Source: Apoda limacodes
Taxonomy: Eukaryota > Arthropoda > Insecta > Lepidoptera > Limacodidae
Assembly: GCA_946406115.1 (NCBI GenBank)
Contig: OX291546.1
Coordinates: 14,253,019 to 14,317,018, forward strand
Direction: 5' to 3'
DNA: 64,000 nt
Part shown: positions 9,919-20,204 of the stretch, piece by piece
How the letters are laid out: each line of letters opens with the position of its first letter
Numbering within the stretch: position 1 is the stretch's first letter
Translations under genes and position numbers: made by a program
The notes under the pieces: model-generated
Told to the model about the DNA's origin: nothing
What the model saw: the letters and a program-made list of their open reading frames with translations, nothing else
The model's database searches: none

Positions 9919-10539
9919 GTTTTTCACATACCTCTGTTTAAATATCACAGGCTTACTTAATTCAGCCATTTCTGTTAATTCTAATAAAGTCAAGAGTCTT
10001 ACATTAACCGACACAAAGTTTTGTATTAAATTAAGGTTTATTTTACTTTAGATGTAGCTCTCCATAATTGAACTAAAGGATAAAAAACTTACCCCATTGT
10101 GTAATGTCGTTGGACAGACACTTAAAACGCAAAGGGGTCATAAAGTTACCTTTATGGTATTACCTATGGTAAAATTGAATATTTAGTTAGTAAAAACATA
10201 ATATTTAGTTAGTAAATAGTTCTGATAATAGTAAAAACATAATGCAAACATTTTTTTCAATAAAAAATAATCATAAAGTCACCTCTGTTTCTTTAGCCAA
10301 TTTTTAATTTTTTTACAAAGTCACCTCTAGTTCACTAGCCAATTTTTAATTTATTTTTATAACAGTACTGTTATAGTAAAATTGAAATTTTACTATAATA
10401 TTGCTTAATACATAACCTAGGGCTGTTATTTACGAATTTACGAAGTACTTATAACATATTTTTATATCCTCCTAAGGTATTAAGCAAAAATTCGGGTCGA
10501 AAAATACATACATAGATAGGATAGGAATACATAAGATTA

Positions 10540-10842
10540 AACCTACTTATATTATAAACGCGAAAGTATGTAAGTATGGATGTTTGTTACTCTTATACGC
10601 TTCGACCACTGGAGGGATCGGGATGAACAAGTTTATAGATATATAGATTATACATATAGGTTAGGTCCTGGAATAGCATATAGGATTTTTATCCCGAAAA
10701 ATTCAAAAGTTCCCGCGGGAATAACTATAACAGAATTAAACGAACTATAGCTATAGCTTGCTATAGCAAACTTCATTAGAATAATTACGGAGTTTCGCGC
10801 CGATAACCGAATTTAGGACGGGCGGATCCGCTGGAAAAGTCT
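10540..10842 (+). mobile_element. Non-autonomous Helitron copy
   Basis: Begins near 'CCTACTTATATTATAAACG', passes 'GGATCGGGATGAA', 'AAAGTTCCCGCGGGAATAAC' and 'CGCCGATAACCGAATTTAGG', and ends with 'GGCGGATCCGCTGG' followed by a degraded terminus. Confidence 0.7.
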
Positions 10843-11171
10843 TGTATCATATAATTTATTCTCGAATTTCGCTACGGAGTTGTCGCTTTTAGGAAATTAT
10901 CGTAGTAATTGTTAGAGTAAAAAAAAAGTTGCCATCTATTACCGATACCGATTTTGTTACTTCCATAAATTAAAATTGTATTTACGGAGGTATATGAAAA
11001 GATAATTCATTTAGTTAGGAACGAATTGCAGACTGGAAATAGTAGCCCGTGAAAACAACCGTTCAATTGAGTATGCAAATGTTAGTACAGAGACTCACCG
11101 AATCGCGGCTCAGTGCATACTGTTATTTCACAATCGTATGATTTTCTATGACTATTGTATTTATATAAAAC

Positions 11172-11205
11172 TAGTTGATTTGCCACGGCTTCATCCGTCT
11201 AAAAT
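11172..11205 (-). repeat. Helitron-like 3' end remnant
   Basis: 'ACTAGTTGATTTGCCACGG' followed by 'CTTCATCCGTCTAAAATTTA' is the reverse complement of a CTAG-ended hairpin terminus of a second Helitron subfamily. A similar end is at 41303-41345. Confidence 0.35.
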
Positions 11206-11257
11206 TTATATACTGAACTGTGAACTGTTCTAAATACTGATTATTATTACCGAACTT

Positions 11258-11575
11258 GTGCCTCGATAGCTCAATTGGTAGAGCATTTACACGGAATGTA
11301 AGGATGTTGCAGGTTCGAGTCTTGGCTCGAGGTTAATCTTTTGACTCCTATGCTATGAAAATATTAATTTACACTAATAATGTACCTAGCCATAGACATG
11401 GCATGTACGATATATTTTCTTCAGACTAACCTTCAGGGAGTCATAAACGAAGAAAGATTTTTTCTATTTATGTATATTTTATATTGTATTTCTCAATTCT
11501 ATGAAGATTTTGTGTATTTGTAATATTGATCTACTTGGACTTTATAAGTCACTTGGTGTTGTTTTTGATGATTAC
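11258..11575 (+). repeat. tRNA-derived SINE (family B), plus copy
   Basis: The head at about 11258-11332 has 'CCTCGATAGCTCAATTGGTA' and 'GGTTCGAGTCTTGG', with a 6-bp acceptor-like stem (CCTCGA/TCGAGG), a D stem GCTC/GAGC and an anticodon-like loop ACGGAAT. The body continues to 'GACTTTATAAGTCACTTGG'. The presence of a repeated body and several copies says SINE rather than a working tRNA. Confidence 0.75.
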
Positions 11576-11908
11576 TAATGTATAGATATGTCGCAGTAAG
11601 ATGGTTAAAGCCGTGATATAGTTACATCACTAGGAATATAGCTGTATATACCATAATATAGTTATATGAAAGCGGCTCATAACTGTCTCACTAGGAATAT
11701 AACTATGATACGAGCACGATCTAGTAATATAACTATGTTACTAGAATAATCTAGTAAAATATTCATAAGTATATATTTTCATTGATGTGCACAACTGCTA
11801 ACTCATTTTAAATAAAACTGTCCAATCAAATTACCTTTTTTATTGGACAGCGGAGGATCAGCACTGCTCGTTGCTGTCATTGCTTGGCGCAGAATCGGCG
11901 TGCTGGTA
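11576..11908. other. No gene; one perfect 9-bp hairpin
   Basis: AT-rich sequence with repeated 'ATATAACTATG'-like phrases (11630-11760). 'CTGTCCAAT' and 'ATTGGACAG' form a hairpin at about 11819-11851, directly upstream of a LINE copy. Confidence 0.35.
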
Positions 11909-12911
11909 CGGCGGTCAGGGAGACCTAATGATAAGTCTGAACCGCCAACTTGTGTAAAGTCTCTGAAGTAGTAGTTGTGCTGGAGAAGGAAACCAGGGTG
12001 GACCCGGCTACTACAAAACAGGGTACCAGGGGCCCTTCCGCCAGCCTTGCAAGCAACTGTATATATTAGGTATTATATTATGTACCGAGTTTTATTACTG
12101 CACCTTTTGTCCTCTAAGCTGTCTGTGCGTGCAGAGAATCCTCATGTTTCGTCTAAGAAACAATCTTTAAAAAATGGGTAAAATAGTAAATAAAAGGAAG
12201 AGTGTAAGTTCAGCAGCTACTCCATCCACATTTGATGAGGATTTCTGAAACATCAGGGGCATTCCCGACAACCTAAACGCAGTCCATTACCACGTAGACA
12301 CTGTGCAGCCGACCATTATTTCTCTAACGGAAACGCAGATATCCTGCCCGGCCGATACATCATACCTACGTGATCCCGGCTACAAACTCGAGCACAATTT
12401 TGTGAGCCGTGCCGGTGTATATATGTTCGTCTGGGAGGATATCTGCTATCGCCGCCTTCATAGCCTTGAAGACAGGGACTTGTCGATATTGTGGGTGTGC
12501 GTAGATCACAGCGACCACACTCGTATTTCGTAGTAGTTCGGCCACATATGGAGTACTGCTCCCATATCTGGGCAGGTGCACCCGGATACCAGTTCGCCCC
12601 CTTTTTTTCGGTTCTTCGATGGGCTGAAAGACTCGTCAACGATCCTAAATTAAAGCCGTATCGAACCCTTAAGTCTGAGGACAGACTTTGCCACCCTGTG
12701 TGTATTTTACCACTTCTAAATTTGGGATGAGTTCTGAGGAGTATTGGGACTTATGAAATCAATATGTAACAGATTCTCAGGAAAATGAAGCAAAAATCTG
12801 AGAATTACTCGCTATCGCCGTCACGCCTATGATGTTGCAAGCGTTCATAGGCCGCGGTGACCGATTACCATTAGGCGGACCGTTAGCTTATTTGTCACCT
12901 TAGTGGTATAA
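11909..12911 (+). mobile_element. LINE (window family L) copy 1, with two internal deletions
   Basis: The leader matches the copy at 59574 ('CGGCGGTCAGGGAGACCT', 'CTTTTGTCCTCTAAGCTGTC'). It is followed by the endonuclease start ('TETQISCPADTSYL') up to 12529, then a jump of about 2.1 kb (relative to 35823-37935) into the RT C-terminal region ('PHMEYCSHIWAGAPGYQ'). A second gap removes part of the C-terminus before the 3' end 'CACCTTAGTGGTATA'. The first methionine frame is interrupted ('GGATTTCTGAAACATC', a TGA where intact copies read Cys-Asn). Confidence 0.8.
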
Positions 12912-13259
12912 ATATATATAAATATTATGTGCAAAAATTCTAGTCCCAAAAACTTCGTGTATTGACAGAATTTTATTTTTTATTGAATATAAATTAATAT
13001 TTACTTTGTGTAATTTTGATAAATAACAAAAGTTATAACCAAAAAAGTCTCTTTCGCACTGATCTTCATTTACTCATCTATGCAAATCTGGTGATAATGG
13101 TTCTAGGTTTCAATCATAGCGGAGTTCATTCCTGTTCACGCGAACCGAAGCGCCCAGTGGAGAAAACTGTTTCTAGACTGGATGACATGACGTATCGACC
13201 CCTAGCTATTGATGGTGGCAGATAACGTCAACTTGCCAGGTTGGAAAGTCTGTTGTTGA
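12912..13259. other. Spacer, nothing identified
   Basis: AT-rich 3' flank of the LINE. From about 13120 composition rises and may belong to the unidentified coding-like block that follows. Confidence 0.3.
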
Positions 13260-13605
13260 TTTTTTCCAGCGCCACTCCATGGACAGTTCAAAGGACGCAC
13301 CCATTGTGCTTAGCGTCAGCGACATGTTCTTATGGCGGCTTCTTCGCATCAAAGGGTTTCAGCCCCACCATTTAGCCAGACCAGGAGTTGGAAGCGACAA
13401 ATCTACAGCTTTGCGTCGTATCTGTAATTTGCTGACCGAAAATTTCTTGCCTACGGATGAGTAGACTCTTATCCACGTCGGGTATTTCGGATATTTATTC
13501 GGCAAAACGCCCATTTCTGGGCCGAAGGAAATTCTAGAGCTGTTGGACCGGTTTTTTAGTGTCAACGTGTACGCCAAAAAAGGACCTACATACCAACATT
13601 ACTTA
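13260..13605 (+). other. Unidentified coding-like block
   Basis: From ATG 13279 a plus-strand frame reads 61 residues ('MDSSKDAPIVLSVSDMFLWR...'), meets a TAG at 13462-13464 and continues open in the same frame to about 13608 ('TLIHVGYFGYLFGKTPISGP...'). The minus strand over 13359-13577 is also open. The higher GC content and the long frame across one stop suggest a decayed exon or TE ORF. I do not recognise either translation and cannot decide the strand. Confidence 0.25.
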
Positions 13606-13609
13606 CCAT

Positions 13610-14110
13610 AAAAGTGTGTAATATAAAAATTAGTACCTGGAGACCGAGTTTTGTTCGTTTTTTTAACAACGCCAACTATTGTCAAGTAGCTTTAACGTTG
13701 CTGTCTCGGTAAAAATAATAGTATTACTAGTTGCCAATAGATGACAGGAAGAGTCATATTTTTCAGTTTAGCATAGCCTAAAAACACGGGTAAAACAACG
13801 TTTTCTTAAATTTTAATCTAGCTAGATCGGTTTTATCGCCCTCGAAACCCCCTGCATACTTGTCGGAGCCGTTACATATATACCTATATAAGTATACAAG
13901 AATTGCTCGTTCAAAGGTATTAGATGAGTGTATTTAAGAATTCATATTTATCAAGAAACTTTTGTTTAAAATTTAGTGCGTGAAGTTAATGCATAATACC
14001 TAAGGATATATAAAAAAACCCATACTTGGTATTCTATATTATGTGACCTTGGTAACTGATCAAAGCCACATTCAGTCACTTATGTAATTAAACTTATATA
14101 CCTACCTAAA
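13610..14110. other. Spacer, nothing identified
   Basis: AT-rich with no repeat I can match elsewhere in the window. Confidence 0.3.
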
Positions 14111-14114
14111 CATA

Positions 14115-14345
14115 TAACTTATACAAAATTGCTTCACACGGCAGGACTAGCTTGTTTAGTCCTCTATCATCTGATGGAGCAGATATATCCAGGAGTGGGG
14201 GCCGAAGCGTAGGACACCCAGCTTGATGGACCGATGACCTTAAGAGGACAGCCTGTAATAGCTGGATACGGTTGCCGGTGGACCACGAGAAGTGGCGATC
14301 CATGGAGAAGGCTTTTAACAGTAGACCATACTAAGCTGATGTGAT
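14115..14345 (+). pseudogene. C-terminal tail of an RTE-like LINE
   Basis: Plus strand: 'WTDDLKRTACNSWIRLPVDH' then 'EKWRSMEKAFNSRPY'. This is the terminal pattern W.DD(I/L)...(A/C)...W.R...DR..W...EAF..Q found at the C-terminus of insect RTE-type EN/RT proteins. Only the tail is present, with an in-frame stop (TGA) just before WTDD. A related piece on the other strand is at 42192-42320. Confidence 0.5.
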
Positions 14346-14349
14346 TGCC

Positions 14350-14750
14350 TGCGTATAAAAAAAGAACTTTACGTAAGACCTAAAAAGCTATTATAATAAT
14401 TCAAAATTTGGCTTAGGAAATATGATTGTTCACACTGTGTTTACACTTGCTTTACCTACTTATAGTTTGGAAACAATCACTGGGATTGTGCAATCGACTG
14501 TAGAAGGTTGCTTCCTGCCACCTAACCCTTATCAAATGTCACTCGTCTATCAAACCTTGCTTTTGAGTTCCAACCCTCCCTATGTTATTAAGAAAGTATA
14601 GCTTAGATTTATTGTTATTGTGTTATTTTTACTAAACAAACTTATGTTACTCGATTTAATAAATCATTAGTTACCTAAAGTGAGTAAATAACATTCAACA
14701 TGAACCTATTTTCGGAGCAGAGCTACAGTCAAGATTTCTCCGATCAGTAA
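14350..14750. other. Spacer, nothing identified
   Basis: AT-rich; no coding signal and no matched repeat. Confidence 0.3.
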
Positions 14751-14752
14751 TT

Positions 14753-14836
14753 GTACCTCAATAGCTTAATTAGTAAAGCACTTGGACGGTTTCAGAGAAA
14801 ATGTTGAATGTTCAAGTCCCAGTTTGAGGTTAAATA
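14753..14836 (+). repeat. SINE family B head, diverged
   Basis: 'CCTCAATAGCTTAATTAGTA' and 'TGTTCAAGTCCCAGTTTGAG' correspond to the head at 11258 with many changes. The box B core is lost and the body was not recognised. Confidence 0.5.
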
Positions 14837-15117
14837 TAGACAAAGTTATTTTTTCTTAAATATAAACAAACTTTTTTTTGACTAACTAAAAACTTTGACT
14901 CTGTAATTTGTTACTTCTGGTTGTTATGAATATTTGAAGATGCCAATTTTGAATCTAACGTAAAGGTATAATAAACCTAAAATTTTATAAGTACTTTGAA
15001 ATATCTTTAAGTTGGGGTATAAAGCCAGCCATTTTGCATACTTGAAATATGAAAGTAGTATTGACGAAATACCTTAAATATTAATAACTAATATTATTAT
15101 TTCTTTTGAAAACATGT

Positions 15118-16528
15118 AAATAACAGCCCTAGGCTTTGTAATAAGCAATATTATAGTAACATTTAAATTTTATGTACTTACTCTTTTAAAAATTAAATTT
15201 AAAATTGGCGAGAATCTAGTTATTTATTGCATTATGTTGTTGCTGTTATCAGACATTGGAATTATAATATAGTATGTATGTTTTTTTTGTTATTTATTTG
15301 GACTTGATTAAGGAACTAAAAAATCAATTGTACCATAGGTAATACCTTAAAGGTAAGTTTATGACCCCTTTGCATTTTTAAGGGTCTTTCCGACGACACT
15401 AAACAATGGGGTTAGTTTTTTAATCCTTTAGTTTATTAATGGAGGCCTACATCTAAAGCAAAAGAAATCTTAATTTTATTACAAAACTTTGTGTCGGTTA
15501 ATGTAAGATACTTGCCTATAAAACTGTATCAGAATTAATGGCATTGAGTTTTTATGGAAGTCTTTATTATCGTTGTGAACGTTTATGATGACTTTTTAAT
15601 GTTTTCAGCTTTAGGTGTTGTCATCTGAAACAATGCATGATGTGGAATTTTTGAACGAATATAAACTTGAATTCATGCTTAATGATATTAACTTCAAGTT
15701 AATCACAAAAAAATTAATAATATTGCATGGTAAAACTCGTAGACTTTCATAGATGGACCTAACCATACGTGTTTAGAAATTTTCATGGATGCATACTTTT
15801 TGAAATGCCGAGCCTATGTCACCCAGGACAGTTAAGTAATGGTGGAATAAAAAAACTGACAGAATAACTCTGAAAAAAAAATACACTCCTTTTTTTATGC
15901 ATTTGTAAAATTTATCTTCAATATGTTCGTGATTTATATTATAAACTTTGTAGACGTGTTATTGAACTTGGATTTGACGTTTGATTTAAAAATAAACATT
16001 CGGTTAGGTTAATTAATACGTTAATTAAGTTTAATACATTTTGTTAGATGTTTGTTTTGGGAGTCAATCAGACGTCTAAGCTACGCGTGGGTAAAAGTTG
16101 AAATTTAAGTTGCTTTTACAAACCCTGTCAGTCCGGAAGTACCTAAGATTGTTTTGTTACAGAATATTATTTTATTGTATTTTCCGATTTGTTGTAAAAA
16201 GAAAACAGTATCTTTATTGATATACAAAATTAAGTTTTATAAATTGGTAGTGTATGATTCGGTAAAAACGGATATTCATTTTTATTTATTATTCATCCTG
16301 CTACTTATATGGCAAAAATACTTATGTGGCAGTAAAATTGGTCTATTAATGAATAAAACACTTTATCAAGATACGTGATCTTGCCAGCGGCTCCGTCCGC
16401 CCTAAATTTGGTTATTGGTGCGGAACTCTTTAATTATACTAATGAAGTTTGCTATAGCAAATTATATCTGTTCCTATAGTTCGTTTAAGCTCAGTTATAG
16501 TTATTTCTGCGGGATAAAAAGTAGCCTT
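15118..16528 (-). repeat. Right arm of the large inverted repeat (arm B)
   Basis: The reverse complement aligns with 7808-10432. It lacks the hAT MITE (single 'GAATTCATGC' site near 15670) and the block that carries the TTAA MITE. At its outer edge the homology stops at about 16528, where a copia RNase H fragment begins. Confidence 0.8.
16376..16528 (-). mobile_element. Helitron 3' half inside arm B
   Basis: On the minus strand it ends 'GGCGGACGGAGCCGCTGGCA' then 'AGATCACGTAT', the same mutated terminus as 7955. The Helitron insertion therefore predates the duplication of the arms. Its 5' half is missing. Confidence 0.65.
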
Positions 16529-16530
16529 TG

Positions 16531-16672
16531 CACTCAAGATATGGTCGCCAATGCTCTAACAAAAGGATTCCATAGACTGAAACGTGCCAACTTTTCTGCA
16601 TCAATGGGTTTAACTTTAAAGCGTTTGCGTCCAGTAGAGGATGATAGAAATGTGGACGCACGTCTTAACTAG
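16531..16672 (+). pseudogene. Ty1/copia RNase H C-terminal fragment
   Basis: The plus-strand frame reads 'DMVANALTKGFHRLKRANFS' then 'ASMGL', followed by a short tail to a TAG. '(I/M).AD.(L/F)TK.(L/F)......(L/F)...(L/M)G(L/M)' is the standard end of copia-type RNase H. Nothing upstream belongs to copia; the fragment abuts the truncated Helitron. Sequence after 16672 might be 3' UTR or LTR but no partner LTR is present. Confidence 0.6.
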
Positions 16673-16674
16673 GT

Positions 16675-17035
16675 AACTTACATAATTGTTGCTATTAATC
16701 TTTGATATCTCTACTTTATTGTCTCGTGTCTGCAAAGTGCGTTGAACTGTTTTGTGTAATTTAATATTACTATATTAATTAAATTGGTTGATAGAATCGA
16801 GTTTTCTTTCTATAATTATATAAGTGTGTGAAAACCATTTCTTAAATTAGCAATGAGTTTGCAAAATATTAAGCTTTAACGTGCAAATTTTTGTTACAGC
16901 TTACTGCCAGCTAAATGGCTGTTCTTAGGTGTATCACAAAAACATGGAAATAGCATATATAACGAAATTAGAAAGAAAACTATCATAGCTAAGTAGGCTA
17001 TACAACTTAATGAGTAATAGTTAACCAACTTAAAA
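16675..17035. other. Flank of the copia fragment, unassigned
   Basis: AT-rich with no ORF. It could contain the copia 3' LTR, but no second copy exists in the window for comparison. Confidence 0.25.
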
Positions 17036-17039
17036 CTGT

Positions 17040-17475
17040 AGTCGGAAAAGTAGTTGGTTCGAAGCGATATTCAAAGTCAAGCAACGTTGGGCTTGCTCAG
17101 TACCTATTACGATAGGTGTCCGTTTAGCGGCACACTTTTTGTTTTTGTTTGTGTTTGTAAACTACGTAAATGGTGGTAGGTACGAAACCGTCGGTGCGCG
17201 AGTCCGACTCGCACTTGGCCGGTGTTTTTATATCTGTTATGGGCCCTTGCTTTTTGTCAAATTTCATGATTATGGGTCAAAGATAATTTCAAAATATGTT
17301 GCTGTGACACAAGAGCTTGTTTTGAACCGTGAACAGTATTTGCAATTATTTCAACTTGATAAATCTTCGTTCCTGAGATAAAGGTTTTTGGCAGACACTG
17401 ACAGACATACGGATAACGAATTCTATACGGGATCTATATTTTTTTTCTTTTTGAGAAACGGAACCCTAAAAAAAT
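17040..17475. repeat. Two head-to-head pieces of the 'AAGTGCGAGTCGGACTCGC' repeat family
   Basis: 17040-17228 read on the minus strand gives the family start ('GGCCAAGTGCGAGTCGGACT', 'CGCGCACCGACGG', then 'ACCTACCACCATTTACG') and the 'GATATTCAAAGTCAAGCAAC' block also seen near 50235. From 17229 the plus strand continues with 'TTGTCAAATTTCATGATTAT', GACAGACA-like units and 'GAAACGGAACCCTAAAAAAA', the family 3' end. Confidence 0.6.
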
Positions 17476-17599
17476 TAGATATAATAAAATTTTTACCATT
17501 ATTTTCCTTCGAAAATTTTTCTATTAAATATTTTCTGTTGTTGTTCTGTTATATTTCAATAAAAAAAATAACCTCTAACTTTGTCGAAACGCCAATTAA

Positions 17600-17735
17600 A
17601 GTTTTTCCCCTCTCTTAGAATGGAGACTCCATTTTATAACATCCCGAGGGCACAGTCGGAGAGTGAAGTTACATAATATCTTATAATAAAACATTCTTAG
17701 GTACTCCCGCACTGGTACAGCTTGCGAGACCGTTT
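17600..17735 (+). repeat. Dispersed repeat with 'CCGAGGGCACAGTCGGA'
   Basis: 'CTCCATTTTATAACATCCCG' with 'AGGGCACAGTCGGAGAGTGA' and 'CTTAGGTACTCCCGCACTGG' matches the reverse complement of 38860-38965 and, more weakly, arm A at 8335-8425. Confidence 0.65.
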
Positions 17736-17739
17736 TCAC

Positions 17740-18235
17740 TCCCCTTTACTGTAAATATTATAACAATTTATGAGCTGTGACGTAAAATCGTTCCACAAGG
17801 TTCTATCTTAACATTACTCTGTCACATAACGTATATGTTTTGTACAAAATTCTTATTATTCTAAGTTCACGTGAAAAGTAAATATAGAGTTTGCTCAAAG
17901 AAAGTCCTAAAATTGAAGTTAAAGAAATACTACCATATTCAAGCTGCTAGTTAAATGAAATTATTTCTTTCTTCTTTCTTTCCTTTAACAATTTTGTGAC
18001 TATTGGTGTATTTTTGTGAATGTTTATATCTATGTATATTTATATTATTATTTATATTATACTATATCTGAAATTGATATTTTTTTTTTTTCCGCCAATA
18101 AGATATCTTCTTAGCTCTATGTTTCATTGGTAGAGAATCTCGTATTAAGACTGCAATTGTACACAAGTTTGTGCACTAAGTTTAAGAAAGTAGTTTTTGT
18201 ATAATTTTAGAATAAAATTCCAAACTAGTAATTTT
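17740..18235. other. Spacer, nothing identified
   Basis: AT-rich; a poly-T run near 18080. Confidence 0.3.
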
Positions 18236-18239
18236 TAAG

Positions 18240-18365
18240 TTGAAACCCGCAACTAAACACCAACTGGGCTGAAATTTGGCACAGAGATAGTTGAAGTGAC
18301 GTAACAGATATTAAGCTACTTTTTATCCTGGAAAATTTTAAACTTACCGCGCAATAACTATTACG
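18240..18365 (+). repeat. Helitron-like remnant
   Basis: 'CTGGGCTGAAATTTGGCACA', 'AAGCTACTTTTTATCCTGG' and 'GCGCAATAACTATTACGGA' correspond to the middle of the Helitron family; both termini are missing. Confidence 0.45.
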
Positions 18366-18367
18366 GA

Positions 18368-18640
18368 ATTCAATATATTGTATTTATTTATTTATTTAAT
18401 CGGGTAACCAACAAAACATACACTAATACATTCTTAAAACTATAAGTATAATTTCATGCCACAGTGTTGTTTAACTTATAGGTGACCACGGCATGCGTAA
18501 ACATACTTATTAAAACCTATCATAATCATAACAAATAAATTAGAAAAAAGAATAAAATCATTTACATAACATTATTGATGTTTTACATTCACAATAATAA
18601 AAAGAAAAAGAGGGAGGCAGAGAATAACCTACAATATTAA
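18368..18640 (-). repeat. Probable LINE 3' end with (AATA)n tail
   Basis: On the minus strand the segment ends 'GTTTTGTTGGTTACCCGATT' followed by an AAATAAATAAATA tail, the form of a non-LTR 3' terminus. No coding part is attached. Confidence 0.35.
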
Positions 18641-18989
18641 ATTTATACTAAGTTACTACATTTATTTGATTTATTGTAGGTATAATAAGTAAAATTTTTT
18701 TCTGTGTGAGACGCAACTGAATTAAGTTTTTAAATTTGGATAGTTACAGAATTTGGTTAGATAAGATATCAATGTCGTTAATTTTGTGGCTTATTGAGTA
18801 TATTGCATTTGCATTCTATTGATTTTTTAAAAATTGCTTAGATTCGTTCTAAATGATTTTGCCTTAAATTTTGATTTTCTATGTAACTTTAGTGGAGCGG
18901 AGAAATTCACTTGTTGTAGCAATTGAGGGTCCTCCGTTTGCGATTTAATGTAAGAATGATTGTAGCTTCTAAGTCAATGCAATAAAAAA

Positions 18990-19100
18990 ATATGCAGAAC
19001 CTACAAGCATGAAATTTGACAAAAAGCAATGCCATGTAACACACATAAAAGGAAAAATCTGAAAACAGTAAATATGTTGTTACATCACAAAAAAATCTTT
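18990..19100 (-). repeat. Internal piece of the 'AAGTGCGAGTCGGACTCGC' repeat family
   Basis: On the minus strand 'GTGATGTAACAACATATTTA' and 'TGGCATTGCTTTTTGTCAAA' match 44955-45045. Confidence 0.55.
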
Positions 19101-19104
19101 TGCG

Positions 19105-19694
19105 ATTATAGAACTCTGAAGGAGTCTTAGCCCATGTAGCGCCCAACTTGGGCTTGGATTGTTGCTCTTGGGGTCGTCCCTTCAACCGAAGTCAGCCTCG
19201 AAACTGAAGGTGAGTCTGCGCCAGGAGGGGAGGTCCCCGTAATGCGGTCGCGGTTGCGAGTGAGTGGGGTTGAGAAGCGCACCGGCACTTTTAAATTCCT
19301 CGTATATGAGGTGAACGAGTGGACCTCCCCGTGTGAGGGGGACTACTAGGGGAGATGGTCGATACTAGTCTTACGATTATCGCCAGGGGGCTTACAATGG
19401 TTTTTTGACCATGCCGTGGTCGGTCGGGGGATGGTAGTTTGTAAATCGCACAATTAATCGGTTCGGGTGATTGGGTGTATGCTCGAAAAAGCGGACTGCC
19501 AGGTCTTTAAAGTATTGGGGAATCGTAGGGAACTTGAAGTCCCTGTGTAGATCTGCATTCCGGAAGAACCAGGGGGCTCTGGAGGCCGCTCTTAGGAAGC
19601 GGTTTCGGATGTTCTGGAGTATATGGAGGTTGCGTTTAGACAACGCATAGACGACACTGCGCGGTGATTGCGGATTGGAGTCTCTTAGGGCCAC
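19105..19694 (-). pseudogene. Jockey-type RT C-terminus plus 3' UTR
   Basis: The 100-residue minus-strand frame 19392-19694 contains 'LHILQNIRNRFLRAASRAPW' then 'FFRNADLHRDFKFPTIPQYF'. This is the C-terminal pattern '(L)..LQN...R....APWF.RN..(I/L)H.D...PTI' of jockey/X-element-type reverse transcriptases. The 3' UTR follows down to about 19105 and ends near 'GGGCTAAGACTCCTTCAGAG'. That UTR is duplicated at 40790-40945. The polymerase core is missing (5' truncation). The PRE_C2HC fragments at 2264 and 5540 could be ORF1 of the same family; this is inference. Confidence 0.6.
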
Positions 19695-19699
19695 TTGCG

Positions 19700-19860
19700 C
19701 TCCTCAGGGTTAGCGCCATTTTTGACAAGTTATAAAGTTAACCTGAGTCAAAGTCATATTTGTCTTGCGCTACTACTTAACCCGGGTCACTGCCGAGTTA
19801 AATGTTAAAAATTTAACCCGCATCCATCGGAGGGTTAAGTCGCTAACTCCGCCATATATA
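19700..19860. other. Unassigned flank with TTAACCC motifs
   Basis: Contains 'CTTAACCCGGGTCACTGCCG' and inverted 'GAGGGTTAAG'; possible MITE remnant, not resolved. Confidence 0.25.
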
Positions 19861-19970
19861 AGAACACGTCTTCAAAATTTCACGATGTTTGATTAGTAAG
19901 TGTCAAAAATAAGTGGAAAATTCGTTTGTATGAAAAACGCTGCGAGGCGCCGCAAATCGTATCCTCTTAA
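19861..19970 (-). mobile_element. Single arm of the TTAA-flanked MITE
   Basis: The reverse complement matches the left arm of the copy at 39812 through 'GCGGCGCCTCGCAGCG', ending at TTAA (19967-19970). The other arm is absent. Confidence 0.75.
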
Positions 19971-20077
19971 GGGCTAGATACGGCAAGTAAACTTTAAATC
20001 GTCGACAATTCTCACAGCCCGTCATTGAACCGAGTCAAAACTGACTTACAACGAAAAATGTTACATATAGAGTAAGT

Positions 20078-20202
20078 ACAGTGCAACAAACTTTTCTGAT
20101 TGGATATTTGATCGCTAGTGTCGTTGTAAGTTCACACCATTTCAATATGACAACTGTAGTTTTGATTTTTGACCTGCGGATCAGAAAACTTTGCTGCACT
20201 AT
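20078..20202. mobile_element. Small MITE with ~21-bp TIRs
   Basis: 'CAGTGCAACAAACTTTTCTG' at the left and 'GATCAGAAAACTTTGCTGCA' at the right are near-perfect inverted repeats about 125 bp apart, next to TA dinucleotides. This fits a Tc1/mariner-type MITE. Confidence 0.6.
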
Positions 20203-20204
20203 AC

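Larger units (their letters stand above)
7808..10432 (+). repeat. Left arm of a large inverted repeat (arm A)
   Basis: Read forward, this arm matches the reverse complement of 15118-16528 block by block: the Helitron 3' end, 'CTTGATAAAGTGTTTTATTC', 'CTTAGGTACTTCCGGACTGA', 'ACCCACGCGTAGCTTAGACG', 'GGGTGACATAGGCTCGGCAT', 'TAACCGACACAAAGTTTTGT' and 'CAAAGGGGTCATAAA'. Arm A is longer because of insertions at about 8045-8250, 8940-9317 (hAT MITE) and about 9475-9965 (including a TTAA MITE). Part of it also resembles 17600-17735 and 38860-38965, so it may be a dispersed family rather than a one-off duplication. Confidence 0.8.

Noticed and set aside
9475..9965. A clean TTAA empty site for the MITE in arm B
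   Set aside because: Arm B lacks more sequence than the MITE alone, so it does not show the simple pre-insertion site.
11258..11332. A tRNA gene (cloverleaf-like, loop ACGGAAT)
   Set aside because: The head is followed by a repeated body and has at least three other copies in the window; the T and variable arms do not fit well. It is a SINE head.
12316..12639. Minus-strand ORFs opposite the LINE copy at 11909-12911
   Set aside because: Shadows of the endonuclease-coding strand, which has family motifs on the plus strand.
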